Notes: a model not told the origin generated them from the letters alone. 64,000 nucleotides of DNA from Symbiodinium natans (GCA_905221605.1 CAJNDS010002690.1:47501-111500), one strand, 5' to 3'. Shown: positions 8,925-18,907, numbered from the stretch's first letter. Numbers and translations are program-made.

Positions 8925-10334
8925 ATGGCTTCGAAGCTTGCGGTTCCGGTGGACCATGTGGACCTGGAGACGGCCTCCACAGAAGATGGGCTGTCAGTGC
9001 AAGAAGGTGGATCTAAGGCGGAACACGGTTCAAGCAAAGGCTGCGAGGGGACAGTTGGTTCTACGGGTCTCTTCCGCTCGGGAGGCGTGTTGCCGTCGGC
9101 CATCTGCTTGAGCAAAGCAGGCATTGGCGCTGGCATCTTGTCCATCTCCGTACATGCTGCAGAAGTGGGTGCCATCTACCAATTGGGCTGTCTGCTGATC
9201 GGCGCAGTGCTGACCGTGGCAAGCATCCGTATGATCTCTGTGGCTTCGGTGGAGACCAAGTCGTGGAGCTTCGAGGATCTTTGTGAAAGCCTCTTCCACC
9301 CTTCCATGTCCTTCATCACGGGCTTCATGAACACCTGCAACTGCCTTGGTGCGGCGGCAGGATACCTCATCGTTTGCGGCCAGGTCTTCGTGGTGATCTT
9401 TGATGCAGACCAGCACGCGCGCAACATCTTCGTGGTCTTGGTGGGGATCTTCGTGTGTTGTCCCATGGCCCTCGCCAGAGATATCGGCTTCATGCGGCAC
9501 CTGGCGGCCCTCAGTGTAGCTGCGTTGGCATTTCTGGTGATCGTGGTGGGAAGCTACCTGGGCCAGTCCGGCATCAACGAGAGCATCACGCCGGAGACCT
9601 TCCTGTTTGGCCCCGGCCACGCTACGATGCTGAGCTACATGGGCGCCATCAACAATATGGTCTTCGCCTACAACAACCAGTTCAATGTGCCACAGCTCAC
9701 TGGAGAAATCACACCTGAGCCGTCGGTGAAGCGGATGATGCGTGTGGCTTTGCTGAGCTCTGGCCTCAGCTTCGTGCTGTACGCCACCGTGTCCATCTTG
9801 GGAGTCTTGGCCTTTGGGGTGGCGGATGGTCAGAAGGACTCATTGATTCTGGACCTGATGCCCGTGAGGAAGCAAGTCTTGGTGGTCATCTCTTTGGCCT
9901 CGGTGATGTACAGCGTGCTGACTTGCTTCCAGTTTCACATCTACCCCGTGCGGCAGTTCCTGGCCTATGCCGTGCGGAAGGTCCGGGGCCGCGACGCCGA
10001 CGCCGAGGAGACGGATGTGGTGGTCTACGGCCGGTCCGCGACCCGGTGGTACGACATCTTCTGTGCCCTCGCCTCTGTGGCCTTGGTGGTGCTGGTGGCT
10101 GTGGTCATCACGAGTCTGAAGGAGATGCTGGACTTCATCGGAGCCTTCGCCTCTGCTTACATCTCCTTCATCGTGCCACCCTTGTGGATCCTGGCGCTCC
10201 GTCGCAGAGACACGAAGAGCTTCTCCTGGTTCACTAGAGAGATCCTCCTGACCCTGGCCTTCCTGGCTCTGGGCATCTTCCTCTTCGTCTTCGGCACGTA
10301 CACGGCCGTCAAGCAGATTCTTGGCGTCGCCTGA
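8925..10334 (+). CDS. amino acid transporter, AAAP (SLC38-like) family
   Basis: Intronless frame of 469 aa ending TGA. ATG 8925 sits in a good context (GGCCATGG); the frame stays open to about 8855 upstream but with no ATG there. A hydrophilic N-terminal tail of about 52 residues precedes eleven hydrophobic segments at roughly 55-78, 84-108, 128-158, 167-184, 191-212, 235-256, 273-298, 316-345, 377-398, 401-425 and 439-462, the usual AAAP topology and length. TM1 carries SKAGIGAGILSIS, the family's unwound glycine motif; TM6 has NNMVFAYNNQFNVPQL, and TM8 QFHIYPVRQFL. The family moves amino acids with Na+ or H+ across plasma or vacuolar membranes; the substrate cannot be read from sequence. 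Codon third positions are GC-rich. Being a single exon amid exon islands and telomere-like arrays, it may be a retroposed copy, but no spliced-leader relic is visible upstream. Confidence 0.9.
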   Translation: MASKLAVPVDHVDLETASTEDGLSVQEGGSKAEHGSSKGCEGTVGSTGLFRSGGVLPSAICLSKAGIGAGILSISVHAAEVGAIYQLGCLLIGAVLTVASIRMISVASVETKSWSFEDLCESLFHPSMSFITGFMNTCNCLGAAAGYLIVCGQVFVVIFDADQHARNIFVVLVGIFVCCPMALARDIGFMRHLAALSVAALAFLVIVVGSYLGQSGINESITPETFLFGPGHATMLSYMGAINNMVFAYNNQFNVPQLTGEITPEPSVKRMMRVALLSSGLSFVLYATVSILGVLAFGVADGQKDSLILDLMPVRKQVLVVISLASVMYSVLTCFQFHIYPVRQFLAYAVRKVRGRDADAEETDVVVYGRSATRWYDIFCALASVALVVLVAVVITSLKEMLDFIGAFASAYISFIVPPLWILALRRRDTKSFSWFTREILLTLAFLALGIFLFVFGTYTAVKQILGVA

Positions 10335-10965
10335 GTTCATAGGTCTTCGGCCAGAGGGATGCACTGCCATAGAATGGCCATGAAGCGCCATGCCATGCCA
10401 TTTTCTCGAATTCAGTCATAACTTCACTCGCGCCCGCACGAGGCCCTTTTTATCAAGCTCGCCACCCGTTGTACAGCACGTTATAAGCTCCCGCAGCCGA
10501 GACGCAGTGCGTCCACAGAGATGCCACGTCAAATTGAAGCTGCGGCTTGCGAAAATCGTGCATGGCTGTAAGGATCGGTGCATGCGGAGCCGACATCTGA
10601 AGGCCCGCTCCCAATCCTCACTTCACTGCAGCGGCGCGAGGGCGCTGTTGGCTGTGATGACAAACAAGCCCTATGCAGGGGTGACGATGGTACGTAGGGT
10701 TGGGTTGTTCTAAATTCATTACGGGCCTCTTTCGGGGGGTGGGGTTGGCCTTACTTCATGTGGAGTGTTTTTTTGCAAGATTGTCTTGAAAGATGGCCCT
10801 GATGTGTCTCGTGTACTGTGGAAATGAAGAATAATCATGTTTCCCTTTGGCCCAAGACTGAAGCCTCGTGATTAGAGATCTGCTCTTGCTGAAGAGTGAC
10901 GTGGAGGCCGCAGAATTCTCCTGCTCAACATATCATCCCAACACTGCCCTCATCCCTGCAGCCGA
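10335..10965. other. 3' flank of the transporter
   Basis: Unique sequence without repeats until CCCTAAA units at 10967. Probably the 3' UTR and intergenic DNA. No AATAAA signal is seen. I see no further gene. Confidence 0.4.
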
Positions 10966-11090
10966 AACCCTAAACCCTAAACCCTAAACCCTCAACCCTC
11001 GACCCTAAACCCTAAACCGCGGTCGTATTTTCTAGGGTTTAGGGTTTAGGGTGTAGGGTTCAGGCGTACCTAAACGACGATGGAACCCAG

Positions 11091-11171
11091 GTTGGTTGGA
11101 CGGCCGCACCGGGCAAAGCGTCGGGCACGTCGCGGGCCTTGGGCAGCTGGGTTGCCGCTTCGGAACTCAAG
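11091..11171 (+). CDS. putative exon island
   Basis: 27 codons in phase 0 after GGAACCCAG: VGWTAAPGKASGTSRALGSW then VAASELK. The donor is CTCAAG|GTTTAAG. Flanked on both sides by TTTAGGG-type units. No family recognised. Confidence 0.35.
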
Positions 11172-11342
11172 GTTTAAGTTGCCATAAAATGGATAGGGTT
11201 TAGGGTTTAGGGTTAGGGGTTTAGGGTTCAGGAGAGAATGTAGGGAACAGGGTTTAGGGTATAAGTATAAGGTTTAGGGTTTGCGGTACGCACCTTGACT
11301 AGTAGAAATAGGGTTTATCATCGCCTGCTGGTAGCTGACTTT

Positions 11343-11465
11343 TACTTGGAGGTTCATGGGTACTTATAACCCCAATTATAAGTCTACTTACAACCTACTC
11401 AGGGGACTTTGGGGGGCTTATAAGTACAGTTCTAATCCGGGTTATAGGTACCCTGAACCTCCAAG
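11343..11465. mobile_element. foldback element, family A copy 2
   Basis: Left arm TACTTGGAGGTTCATGGGTA then CTTATAACCCC; right arm GGTTATAGGTACCCTGAACC then TCCAAG. A nearly complete inverted repeat of about 30 bp with a core of about 65 bp, no coding capacity. Confidence 0.65.
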
Positions 11466-11491
11466 AAGGCCCTTACAAGCAACCTAGGCAG

Positions 11492-11534
11492 GCCTACGCC
11501 AACGTCAGGATCAGCGACCACGTGCGGATCTTCG
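11492..11534 (+). CDS. possible short exon
   Basis: Beyond a foldback element, CTAGGCAG precedes AYANVRISDHVRIF, which ends at a possible GC donor. Beta-strand-like and short. Confidence 0.25.
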
Positions 11535-11559
11535 GCGCTAATCCTAAAAGCTAATACCC

Positions 11560-11955
11560 TGAGCCCTAAAGATTTAACCGGGTTTAGGGTTTCGGGCCCT
11601 CCCAGGCTGGAAAGCGCGACAACCTAAAAGCCCTTAAACGCCCCAAACTTCGACCCGCCAAGGCCCCAAACATCAAAGCCGTCACAACCCTGAAGTCTCG
11701 AAGCCCCCAAACTCCTCAAACCCTTTGACCCCCCCAAACCCCCAAAGCCCGAAAGCCTAAGCCCCGAAACCTGTCAACCCCAAAGCTCTAAACACCTCTC
11801 AACCCTAAACCTTAGAACGCAACAACCCGAAAAATCCCTAACCCCGAAACCCAAGAACCCCAAGCCTCGAGCGCCACCCATCCCGTAGCCCTAAGACCCT
11901 AAACCCCCAACACCGCCAAACCTTCAGAACCCTCAACCCTCAGCACTTCGTCCTA
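11560..11955. repeat. highly degenerate CCCTAAA-type sequence
   Basis: C-rich sequence made of diverged units such as CCCCAAA, CCCGAAA and CCCTCAA in no fixed period. It looks like an old array; no gene seen. Confidence 0.55.
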
Positions 11956-11956
11956 G

Positions 11957-12074
11957 GTAGGATAAGGGGGACCCTTAAACGGGAACCCCTTCTTAACCCT
12001 CTTCTGGCTCTCTTAACAAGGGACCTTGTTCGGAGGGTCTATATCACCAAGGGTCCCCCTAATCCTATCCCCTA
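11957..12074. mobile_element. foldback element, family G
   Basis: Left arm GTAGGATAAGGGGGACCCTT, right arm AAGGGTCCCCCTAATCCTAT then CCCCTAC. Single copy seen in this window. Confidence 0.5.
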
Positions 12075-12402
12075 CTTCAGCCCTTACGGCCCAAACCATA
12101 AGCTGGCGAGAGCGTCGCCGCATGCGTGCTCGAGCCTCTGGGACATAGTTTAGGGTTTAGGGTTTAGGGTTAAGGGTTTAGGGTGTAGGGTTTAGGGTTC
12201 AAGACCCCAAATCCCTGACCGTAGAGGTCCGTTAGACTTGAAGTTGGAGACGTTTCTTTTGGGCGCCCCTGAAACACCCCTGGCCTTTCAAACGCAAGAA
12301 AGCCCAAGAAAGCCCCCCTTCGCAAGGGGGGGGGGTAGAATCCTCAGCCCTGAAAGAGAATAGTTCGGGTGGGGAGTGGGAATAAGCTATACAAGAGCGC
12401 GA

Positions 12403-12527
12403 TACTTGGAGGTTCATGGGTACTTACAACCCCAATTATAAATCTACTTATAACCTACTTAGGGGACTGAGGGGGTTTATAAGTACAGTTAGAATTAGAG
12501 TTATAAGTGCCCATGAACCTCCAAGTA
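12403..12527. mobile_element. foldback element, family A copy 3
   Basis: TACTTGGAGGTTCATGGGTA on the left and GCCCATGAACCTCCAAGTA on the right, almost perfectly complementary, with the shared ATTATAA...CTACTTATAACC core. Confidence 0.65.
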
Positions 12528-12596
12528 GGGAATGCACCCCTAAATCTCAGCAAGAGGCGCACTCCGCGTGCGCGCATACACGGATACATGCCCAAA

Positions 12597-12692
12597 AACC
12601 CTAAACCCTAAACCCTAAACCCTAAAGCACTAAACCCTAAACCCTAGACCCTAAACCCTAAACCCCAAACCCTAAACCCTAAACCTAAACCC
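12597..12692. repeat. CCCTAAA telomere-like array
   Basis: About 13 units ending at the next island's acceptor region. Confidence 0.9.
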
Positions 12693-12709
12693 CATGCTTC
12701 AACTTGCAG

Positions 12710-12781
12710 AGGATCGTTGCGTTTGGGCGGCGGCTCCTGGCTTGCGACCGGCGCCGCCTCACCCCGGAGGCCTTTGCTCAG
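12710..12781 (+). CDS. putative exon island
   Basis: 24 codons in phase 0 between a good acceptor (CTTCAACTTGCAG) and donor CTCAG|GTTGTTGG: RIVAFGRRLLACDRRRLTPE then AFAQ. One of the cleanest islands; helical and basic, family not recognised. Confidence 0.5.
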
Positions 12782-12784
12782 GTT

Positions 12785-13170
12785 GTTGGTTTAAGGCTTA
12801 GGGTTTATGATTTAGGGTTTAGGGTTTAGGGTTTAGGACTTGGGGGCTTAGGAGTAGGGTTTAGGGTTTAGGACGTAAGGGCTTAGGAGGTCTAGGGGGT
12901 TTAGGGGCTTAGGAGGATTTAGGGGCTTAGGAGGTTTAGGGGGGATTAGGACTTAGGGGCTTAGGAGGTCTAGGGGGTTTAGGGCTCAGGACTTAGGGGC
13001 TTAGGAGGTTTTCAGGGGGTTTCGGGAAGGAGTCAGGGGGTTCAGGAGGCCCGGTCCAGGGTTTAGGGTTTAGGGTTTAGGGTTTAGGGTTTAGGGTTTA
13101 GGGTTTAGGGTTTAGGGTTTAGGGTTTAGGGTTTAGGGTTTAGGGTTTAGGGTTTAGGGTTTAGGGGTTC
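12785..13170. repeat. degenerate then perfect TTTAGGG array
   Basis: 12785-13055 is a degenerate GGCTTAGGAGG-type array; 13056-13168 is about 16 perfect TTTAGGG units. Young and old repeat lie side by side. Confidence 0.9.
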
Positions 13171-13381
13171 AGGCCTTATAGGGTTTGGGGGGACTTCGAG
13201 GCAAGGGACTCTACCTCCGAATCCTAAGGTTGTACCCTTTGGGTTTGGGGACCCATTTTAAAGATCCTCCTCTAAGGAAATATAGTGGCTATGTTAGGGG
13301 TAGAGGTGCGCGATTTGTTTTGCGGCCGTGGTCGGGACGGGGGCGCACTCACTCACTGGCCCGCCCCCAACGTAAGCCTTG

Positions 13382-13500
13382 CTTGGAGGTTCAGGGTACT
13401 TTTGACCCCAGTTCAAACTGTACTTATAAGCCCCCTTTGTCCTCGAAGTCGGTTATAAGTACAGTGCTAGTTGGGGTATTAAAGTAAAAATGCTCCAAGT
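13382..13500. mobile_element. foldback element, family A copy 4
   Basis: CTTGGAGGTTCAGGGTACTT on the left; the right arm ends AATGCTCCAAGTA and is more diverged. Shares the ACTTATAAGCCCCC and GGTTATAAGTACAGT core. Confidence 0.5.
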
Positions 13501-13622
13501 ACCCCTAAACCCTAGGGTTAGGGTTTAGGGTTTAGGGTTTTCAGGGTTCAGGGTTCAGGGTTTAGGGTTTAGGGTTTAGGGATAGGGTTTAGGGTTAGGG
13601 TTTAGGGCTAGGAAACCAGCAG

Positions 13623-13714
13623 GCTGGGGCCTCCGCGGAACTGGCGGCCGCGGCGCTCAGCCTTGATCTCTGCGCGGGCGCGGGGGGAAGCCTGCTGGTG
13701 GCTGGGGCGCAATG
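13623..13714 (+). CDS. putative exon island
   Basis: After AACCAGCAG it reads AGASAELAAAALSLDLCAGA then GGSLLVAGAQ, an alanine-rich helix and a hydrophobic strand. The donor is AATG|GTTGTTTAC. Confidence 0.4.
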
Positions 13715-13743
13715 GTTGTTTACAGATGTTTACAGGGCTTCAA

Positions 13744-13850
13744 GGTTTTATAGGGTTTGTAGGGTTTATAGGGTTTATAGGGTTTATAGGGTTTATAGGG
13801 TTTATAGGGTTTATAGGGTTTATAGGGTTTATAGGGTTTATAGGGTTTAT
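13744..13850. repeat. TTTATAGGG nonamer array
   Basis: About eleven units of the 9-mer TTTATAGGG, a two-base insertion variant of TTTAGGG amplified as a block. A similar block lies at 60741-60858. Confidence 0.9.
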
Positions 13851-14127
13851 GAGGTTCAGTGTACTTATAACCCCAGTAACTGGGATGATACAATTCCAGG
13901 TATTGAAATGTAAAGAGAAGCGCCCCGAGATGATCAGATGTGCGTTCTTGCTCGATAAAACGATAAGAGTGAAAAAAAGCACGATCTCGTTCAGAATAAT
14001 GCTAAAACTCGAGACAAAGATAAGAGTAAACAAGAGCGGTAACAGTTCAGGGATATCTTCCGGGATAGGGGGTCTTCGCGCATCCCCAATTAGAACTGCA
14101 CTTATAAGCCCTAAGTCCTCTAAGTAG
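13851..14127. mobile_element. possible composite family A element
   Basis: Starts GAGGTTCAGTGTACTTATAA and ends ACTTATAAGCCC...CTAAGTAG with about 220 bp of AT-richer unique DNA between. Arms are poorly preserved. Confidence 0.25.
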
Positions 14128-14287
14128 GTCATGGTCCCTTTATGATTATACTATTATAACCCCCTAATTATTCAGGCCCTTATATTATAGGGTCTATATG
14201 GCTTAGGGGTTTAGGGCTTAGGGGTTCAGGGTTCAAGGGCTTTGGGCTTCAGAATGTGTGCGGGTTCTGGGGTTCTGGGGTTCTAGG

Positions 14288-14384
14288 TTGGGATGTTCAC
14301 AGTCCTTAATAGGGATGATACTAATTAGGGGGTACTAGAATCCCTATCAAGGACTGTTAGTATAATTAAGGGGGAACATCCCAA
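14288..14384. mobile_element. foldback element, family B copy 1
   Basis: Outer arms TTGGGATGTTC and GAACATCCCAA, inner arms AGTCCTTAATAGGGAT and ATCCCTATCAAGGACT; 97 bp, uninterrupted, giving the intact form for comparison with copy 2 at 20812. Confidence 0.65.
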
Positions 14385-14761
14385 TATAACCGTTTAGGAA
14401 TGTATATTTATATAAGCCCAAAGGAATCTTAAACATATAGTTTTTTTAAAGGGTTCGAAGGAGAGTGTGTGAAGGGGTGCCTTTAAGGGGTTGAGGGCTT
14501 CATATGGTTGTTATCGAGTTGTTGTAGGGTTGTTATAGAGTTGTTATACGGTTGTTAGAGGGGTCTAAGGGGCTGAGGGGGGTTGTTGAGGAGCAGAGAG
14601 CTTTGAAGGGCTTTGAGGAGGTTTAGGGTTCAGGATTTAGGCTTCCCATGTGACTCTGAAAGTGTTTTTAAGAGAGTTTTCTTGGCCAACCTGACAATTT
14701 GTAGCCCCCGGACGTGAGGGTTTAGGTGCCCCAAATCCTAAGCCCTAAAACCCTAAAGCCT

Positions 14762-14872
14762 ACACCCCTAAAACCCTAAACCCTAAACCCTAAACCCTAA
14801 ACCCTAAACCCTAAACCCTAAACCCTAAACCCTAAACCCTAAACCCTAAACCCTAAACCCTAAACCCTGAAC
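14762..14872. repeat. CCCTAAA telomere-like array
   Basis: About 15 units upstream of the exon at 14895. Confidence 0.95.
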
Positions 14873-14894
14873 CCCCAAACCTTGCCTTGCGCAG

Positions 14895-14943
14895 CCGAGG
14901 TCGGGTCGAAGGATGGGGTGGCAACGATCTATTCCGTGCATGC
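14895..14943 (+). CDS. putative exon island with strong splice sites
   Basis: 49 bp between TTGCGCAG and the strong donor GTGAGT. All three frames are open (for example RGRVEGWGGNDLFRAC), so the reading frame is not decided. The donor touches the left arm of a foldback element. Confidence 0.35.
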
Positions 14944-14949
14944 GTGAGT

Positions 14950-15113
14950 TCCCAGACCCCCTGGGAGGATCCGAAAAGTAGAACCCCCAACTAGTACCCT
15001 TTTTCCTTCCATCGGGTTTAGGGTTTAGGGTTTCGGGTTTAGGGTTTAGGGTTTAGGGTTTACTTTTTTCAGAACCCTTAAGGGGATCTACTGGATCCTC
15101 CCAGGGTCTGGGA
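14950..15113. mobile_element. foldback element, family I, with TTTAGGG array in the loop
   Basis: Left arm TCCCAGACCCCCTGGGAGGA then TCC; right arm GGATCCTCCCAGGGTCTGGG then A. The loop holds about seven TTTAGGG units (15014-15062). It begins six bases after the GT of the preceding exon. Confidence 0.6.
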
Positions 15114-15392
15114 CGGCTGGCCGAGCGAGGTGAGAGAAAGACGTGCGGCGCCAGATGTTTTGTGGGTTGCGTGGTGTGCCTGGACCTTGAACCCTAAGCC
15201 CTGAACCTGCTGGGTTTAGGATTCGGGCTTGTTTGGGAAGGATTTTGGGGCCCAAACACACAAGACAAGGCTTTGTGGGCGTGCAGATGTTCTACGATTC
15301 TTAAGGTAGGGGGTTTATGGGGGGTAGAGGGAAGCTTAGGGAGCCTTAGAAATTAGAGGGGAGTACCCGGGAACCTTGAGTTACATACCTAC

Positions 15393-15650
15393 ACACCCCT
15401 AAACCCTAAACCCTAAACCCTAAACCCTAAACCCTAAACCCTAAACCCTGAACCCTATACCCTAAGCCCTAATCCCTACCTCAACCCTAAACCCTAAACC
15501 CTAAACCCCAAACCCCAAACCCTAAACCCTAAACCCTAAACCCCAAACCCCAAACCCTAAACCCTAAACCCTAAACCCTAAACCCTAAACCCTAAACCCT
15601 AAACCCCAAACCCCAAACCCTAAACCCTAAACCCTAAACCACCCCTCCCT
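15393..15650. repeat. CCCTAAA/CCCCAAA array
   Basis: Over 30 units; blocks of CCCCAAA pairs recur with a period of five to nine units, suggesting higher-order duplication. Confidence 0.9.
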
Positions 15651-15654
15651 TAAG

Positions 15655-15757
15655 AGCCCTTTGACGATGGGCAGTCGCCGAGGACCGACCAACTGCAGGA
15701 AGAGCTCGCGAAGGCCAGCGGCCCTTTTTTCTTCGGGGGGCTGCAGCAGTTTTGGCG
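15655..15757 (+). CDS. putative exon island
   Basis: After CCCTTAAG the only sensible frame reads PFDDGQSPRTDQLQEELAKA then SGPFFFGGLQQFW, an amphipathic helix followed by an aromatic strand. A GC donor is possible at about 15756. Unusually, CCCTAAA units flank both sides. Confidence 0.45.
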
Positions 15758-15764
15758 CTCTGAA

Positions 15765-15845
15765 CCCTAAACCCTGAACCCTAAACCCTAAACCCTAAAC
15801 CCTAAACCCAAAACCCTAAACCCTAAACCCTAAACCCTAAGCCCA
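15765..15845. repeat. CCCTAAA telomere-like array
   Basis: About ten units with CCCTGAA and CCCAAAA variants. Confidence 0.85.
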
Positions 15846-15936
15846 AAAAACCCCCCAAAACCCAAGATCTTGGCTCGATGCGACTTTCAAAACCCGCAGT
15901 TACGTACCTCAACCACTACCTAGACCACCCAGCCCG

Positions 15937-15937
<1 letters not shown>

Positions 15938-15999
<62 letters not shown>
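15938..15999. repeat. (GT)n microsatellite
   Basis: About 31 uninterrupted GT dinucleotides. Confidence 0.95.
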
Positions 16000-16001
<2 letters not shown>

Positions 16002-16493
16002 GAGACTGACTACAAGCAACCCAGGGCTTTTTAAGATTTCCAACAAAACAGTCGGAAGCGCATGGCAGCCGTACAAAAAACCTAAACCCTGAACCCTAAA
16101 CCCTACACCCTACTTTTGGTAATCCCCGGAAGCAAAATAAACCTGTAAGTCCCCGCGAATGTTTTCTTGGCGAAGAAACCCCGAAAACCGGGCCCGGGGA
16201 CAAACACCAACCTACCCTAAACCCTAAGCCCGAAACACTCAACCCTATATAAACCCGAACCCCGTCAACCCCAATACCGTGAACCCGAAAATCCCTAAGC
16301 CCTAAACCTCATGTACCAAGCCATGGTGCATCAGGATCTCCGCCTACCAGGGATGCCCTAAACCCTGAACCCAAAACCTTAAACTTTGAACCCCAAGCCC
16401 CAAACCCTAAATGCTACACCCTAAACCCTTAGCCACGAACCCTAAACCCTAGGCCTAAACCATAGACCCTAAACCTGTCAGCCCTAAACCCTG

Positions 16494-16645
16494 CTTGAAG
16501 GTTCATGGTACTTACTAACCAATTATAACTGGGCTTATAACCCTACTTATATTTGGGATAACCCCTATAAGGCCCCTCTAGGGGTATTATGAGTAGGGTT
16601 ATAAGTACAGTTATAATTGGTTAGTTAGTACCATGAACCTTCAAG
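16494..16645. mobile_element. foldback element, family A copy 6
   Basis: CTTGAAGGTTCATGGTACTT on the left, TAGTACCATGAACCTTCAAG on the right. Both arms carry the same GGAGG to GAAGG change, so the pair was corrected together or the copy arose from such a variant. The arms extend inward through AACCAATTATAACTG / CAGTTATAATTGGTT. Confidence 0.7.
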
Positions 16646-16671
16646 TGAGCCCTCAACTGTCATGAGTGCAA

Positions 16672-16755
16672 GCCTCCCTCTGAATCTGGGAAGGCACCAG
16701 AGCCCTCCACGTCCCCACCTCAGCAGAGGGGCCTTCTGTTTTCTGACCTGTCGGG
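16672..16755 (+). CDS. coding-like island, strand ambiguous
   Basis: Plus reads PPSESGKAPEPSTSPPQQRG then LLFSDLS; minus reads QKTEGPSAEVGTWRALVPSQ after a CCCGACAG acceptor. Both are open. The right flank is a TTGAGGG array. Confidence 0.25.
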
Positions 16756-16762
16756 GAATACG

Positions 16763-16763
<1 letters not shown>

Positions 16764-16842
<79 letters not shown>

Positions 16843-16846
16843 GGTC
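16764..16846. repeat. TTGAGGG variant array
   Basis: About eleven perfect GGGTTGA units, a homogenised single-base variant of the telomere-type unit. Confidence 0.95.
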
Positions 16847-17071
16847 CCATAACAACCCGAAACTCTATACCTCCTGAACCTTAAACCCTAGAGCCTCAGG
16901 GGCAACGGTTTGGGGTTAAGATTGTGTTCGGGTTGCATGCCCCCCAGCCGTTTAGGGTGTTCCCACAAGTTCCTCGTAACAGGGGACAAGAGCTCGCCGT
17001 TTGCATGAGATCACCGATCACCGCTCTCATGCTGTGCGACTCGACCCTCAACCCTCAACCCTTAGACTAAG

Positions 17072-17176
17072 ATGCCCAGTAGTACCCTTATTCCCTTTTT
17101 TTGGGGGGTGTAGGTTCCCTTATGAACCCCTTTAAGCAAAAAAGGGCACCCTTTTTAAGCCTTGGTTACTGGGCAG
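17072..17176. mobile_element. foldback element, family H copy 1
   Basis: TGCCCAGTAGTA on the left and GGTTACTGGGCA on the right enclose a core with TTCCCTTATGAACCCCTTTA and AAAGGGCACCCTTTT. A relative at about 61040-61160 keeps the core. Confidence 0.45.
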
Positions 17177-17179
17177 CCT

Positions 17180-18360
17180 AGTAGATGGGAAGCTCACCAA
17201 GTGCCCCGTCGGGGTCGGAAGCATTCATGGACTTAGGGGTTCGGGGTTAGTTGGTTTCCGAGAGGTTTAATCTGGCTGCTGCTCAAGCATGAGGGGATGA
17301 GGGTCCGGATGGTTTCTTCATTCAACTTCGGAATAAACTTCAAAACCACAGACATCTTGCATGTTTCTTCAAATTTGCTCTCCTGGAACAGGTGCAACTT
17401 CAACCATGTCATTGGTCTGTGCAATCGCACTAAAAAATAGTTTGAGACAACCCACACGAGACATTCGACGACGCGCGTGGAGGGTTTAGGGAGGCAGGCC
17501 ATGCATTTAATGTTAAGACCCGATCCTCCAGGTCCACGTAGCCGCTATGTGATGATGCCGCTGATGCCGAGGACGCTGATGATGCCGATGATGCTGATGC
17601 TCATGTTGCTTGCGACAAAAAACGGGCCCTTTTCGGCCCTCCGCAGGGCACATAGCCCTGCGATGCCGTGGGGAGCCTTTTTGCCCCACGATGCTTTGAT
17701 TCTTTCTAGAAATTGCCCCTGTATGTAGATGATTTTCCCGAGCCCAAACCCCCGGTTAAGTTTTATATACATCGTTTTGAAGAAGGGGGGCCCGTGGAAG
17801 GGTGTCGGGTCCCAATAGGGGCTCACACCTGGGCCTGGGGTTCCCTCTAGCCCAGGCCAGCATGTATCATGTTGTACTTGTGTTTTGCCATCTCACGACG
17901 TAACTTCATCCAGAGTCTTCATTCATCTAGTTCGGCCTGGGCAGGGGGGGCTCTACTGTAACTAGATATAAAAATTGGTCCTGTCAACTCAATGCCGATA
18001 AGTCGTATAAAATGTCGTTTTGTTAAAAAACGGGTGAACCCGGCCTGGTCAGGCCCTGGGCCACCCCCCGGCATGCGGCACCGGGATACAAAAACGCGCA
18101 CGAGGTCTCTATAAGATATATCTTCTAGTCGGCATTGAAAGGACACCCTAATCCCCAATTACCCTAAGTAGAAAGTCTTCTGATGCTCATCTGCTCAAGG
18201 CGAAACACGTGACGACACGCACGAGTGCTTGCAAGGGTTTAGGGATTCGATTCGTTTTGACGAGGCATCTCGGGAGCTTGCCTTTTCTTGCGTGCAAAGC
18301 GACAGCGACTATGCTCCAACTCTAGTGGTTGGCATTAACTTCACAGGGGTACTACTTGAA
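17180..18360. other. unique stretch without a recognised gene
   Basis: Contains a GATGMTGATGCC-type triplet tract at about 17550-17610, poly-purine hairpins and AT-richer DNA. Open frames on both strands show no family features. Codon-like GC bias is absent. Confidence 0.4.
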
Positions 18361-18434
18361 ATGTTTTGCCCTCAACTCCAAACCCTGTACTCTGCGTCGG
18401 CCTAGAAACAGGAGACCACCAAAAAAACTTCAAA

Positions 18435-18612
18435 GCAAGTGCTGCGACAGCGCTTGCTCAGCCAACCGTCTGTTTTGAACGGCTGGGGGAACACTGCGAT
18501 AGCGTGTCCTCTTGGCCTCATCATGGCAAGTGCTGCGACAGTGCCGGCCAGCGCTCTCACTTAGCAGTGTTTCGACAGTGTTGGGTAGGGCAAGTGCTGC
18601 GAGAGTGCTTGC
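18435..18612. repeat. cluster of five short imperfect hairpins around CTGCGA
   Basis: GCAAGTGCTG CGA CAGCGCTTGC at 18435-18457, ACACTGCGATAGCGTGT at 18491-18507, GCAAGTGCTG CGA CAGTGCC at 18526-18545, a diverged unit at 18563-18583, and GCAAGTGCTG CGA GAGTGCTTGC at 18590-18612. Each can fold on a three-base CGA/TCGA-type loop. Spacing is 30-60 bp. Confidence 0.6.
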
Positions 18613-18732
18613 CCTCTCGATTTTGTTTCTACGCTGGGGGAGTGGCATGCTGCGAGGCTGTGGCCTCCTAAGCAAGCCCAAAAACCCTAAACCATCGAGG
18701 CCTTCGCGGCTCAGGACTGTCATGGACCTTAA

Positions 18733-18830
18733 GCCCTAAACCCTAGACCCCAAACCCTAAACCCTAAACCCTAAACCCTAAACCCTAAAACCCTAAACCC
18801 CCTAAAACCCTAAACCCTAAATTCGAAATC
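18733..18830. repeat. CCCTAAA telomere-like array
   Basis: About twelve units with single-base length variants. Confidence 0.9.
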
Positions 18831-18907
18831 CTGATCCCTCACTTTTTCCATCTGCCGCAAGCACCCAGGACCGCACAGGACAGCTTCTGCCGCTGTGTGG
18901 TGGTCTT

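Noticed and set aside
10390-10713. Frame in the 3' flank of the transporter
   Set aside because: Lacks coding bias and conserved features; more likely UTR.
13698-14132. Repetitive frames (VYRVYRV, GFIGFIG, INPINP)
   Set aside because: Artefacts of the TTTATAGGG array, whose 9-bp period keeps frames open.
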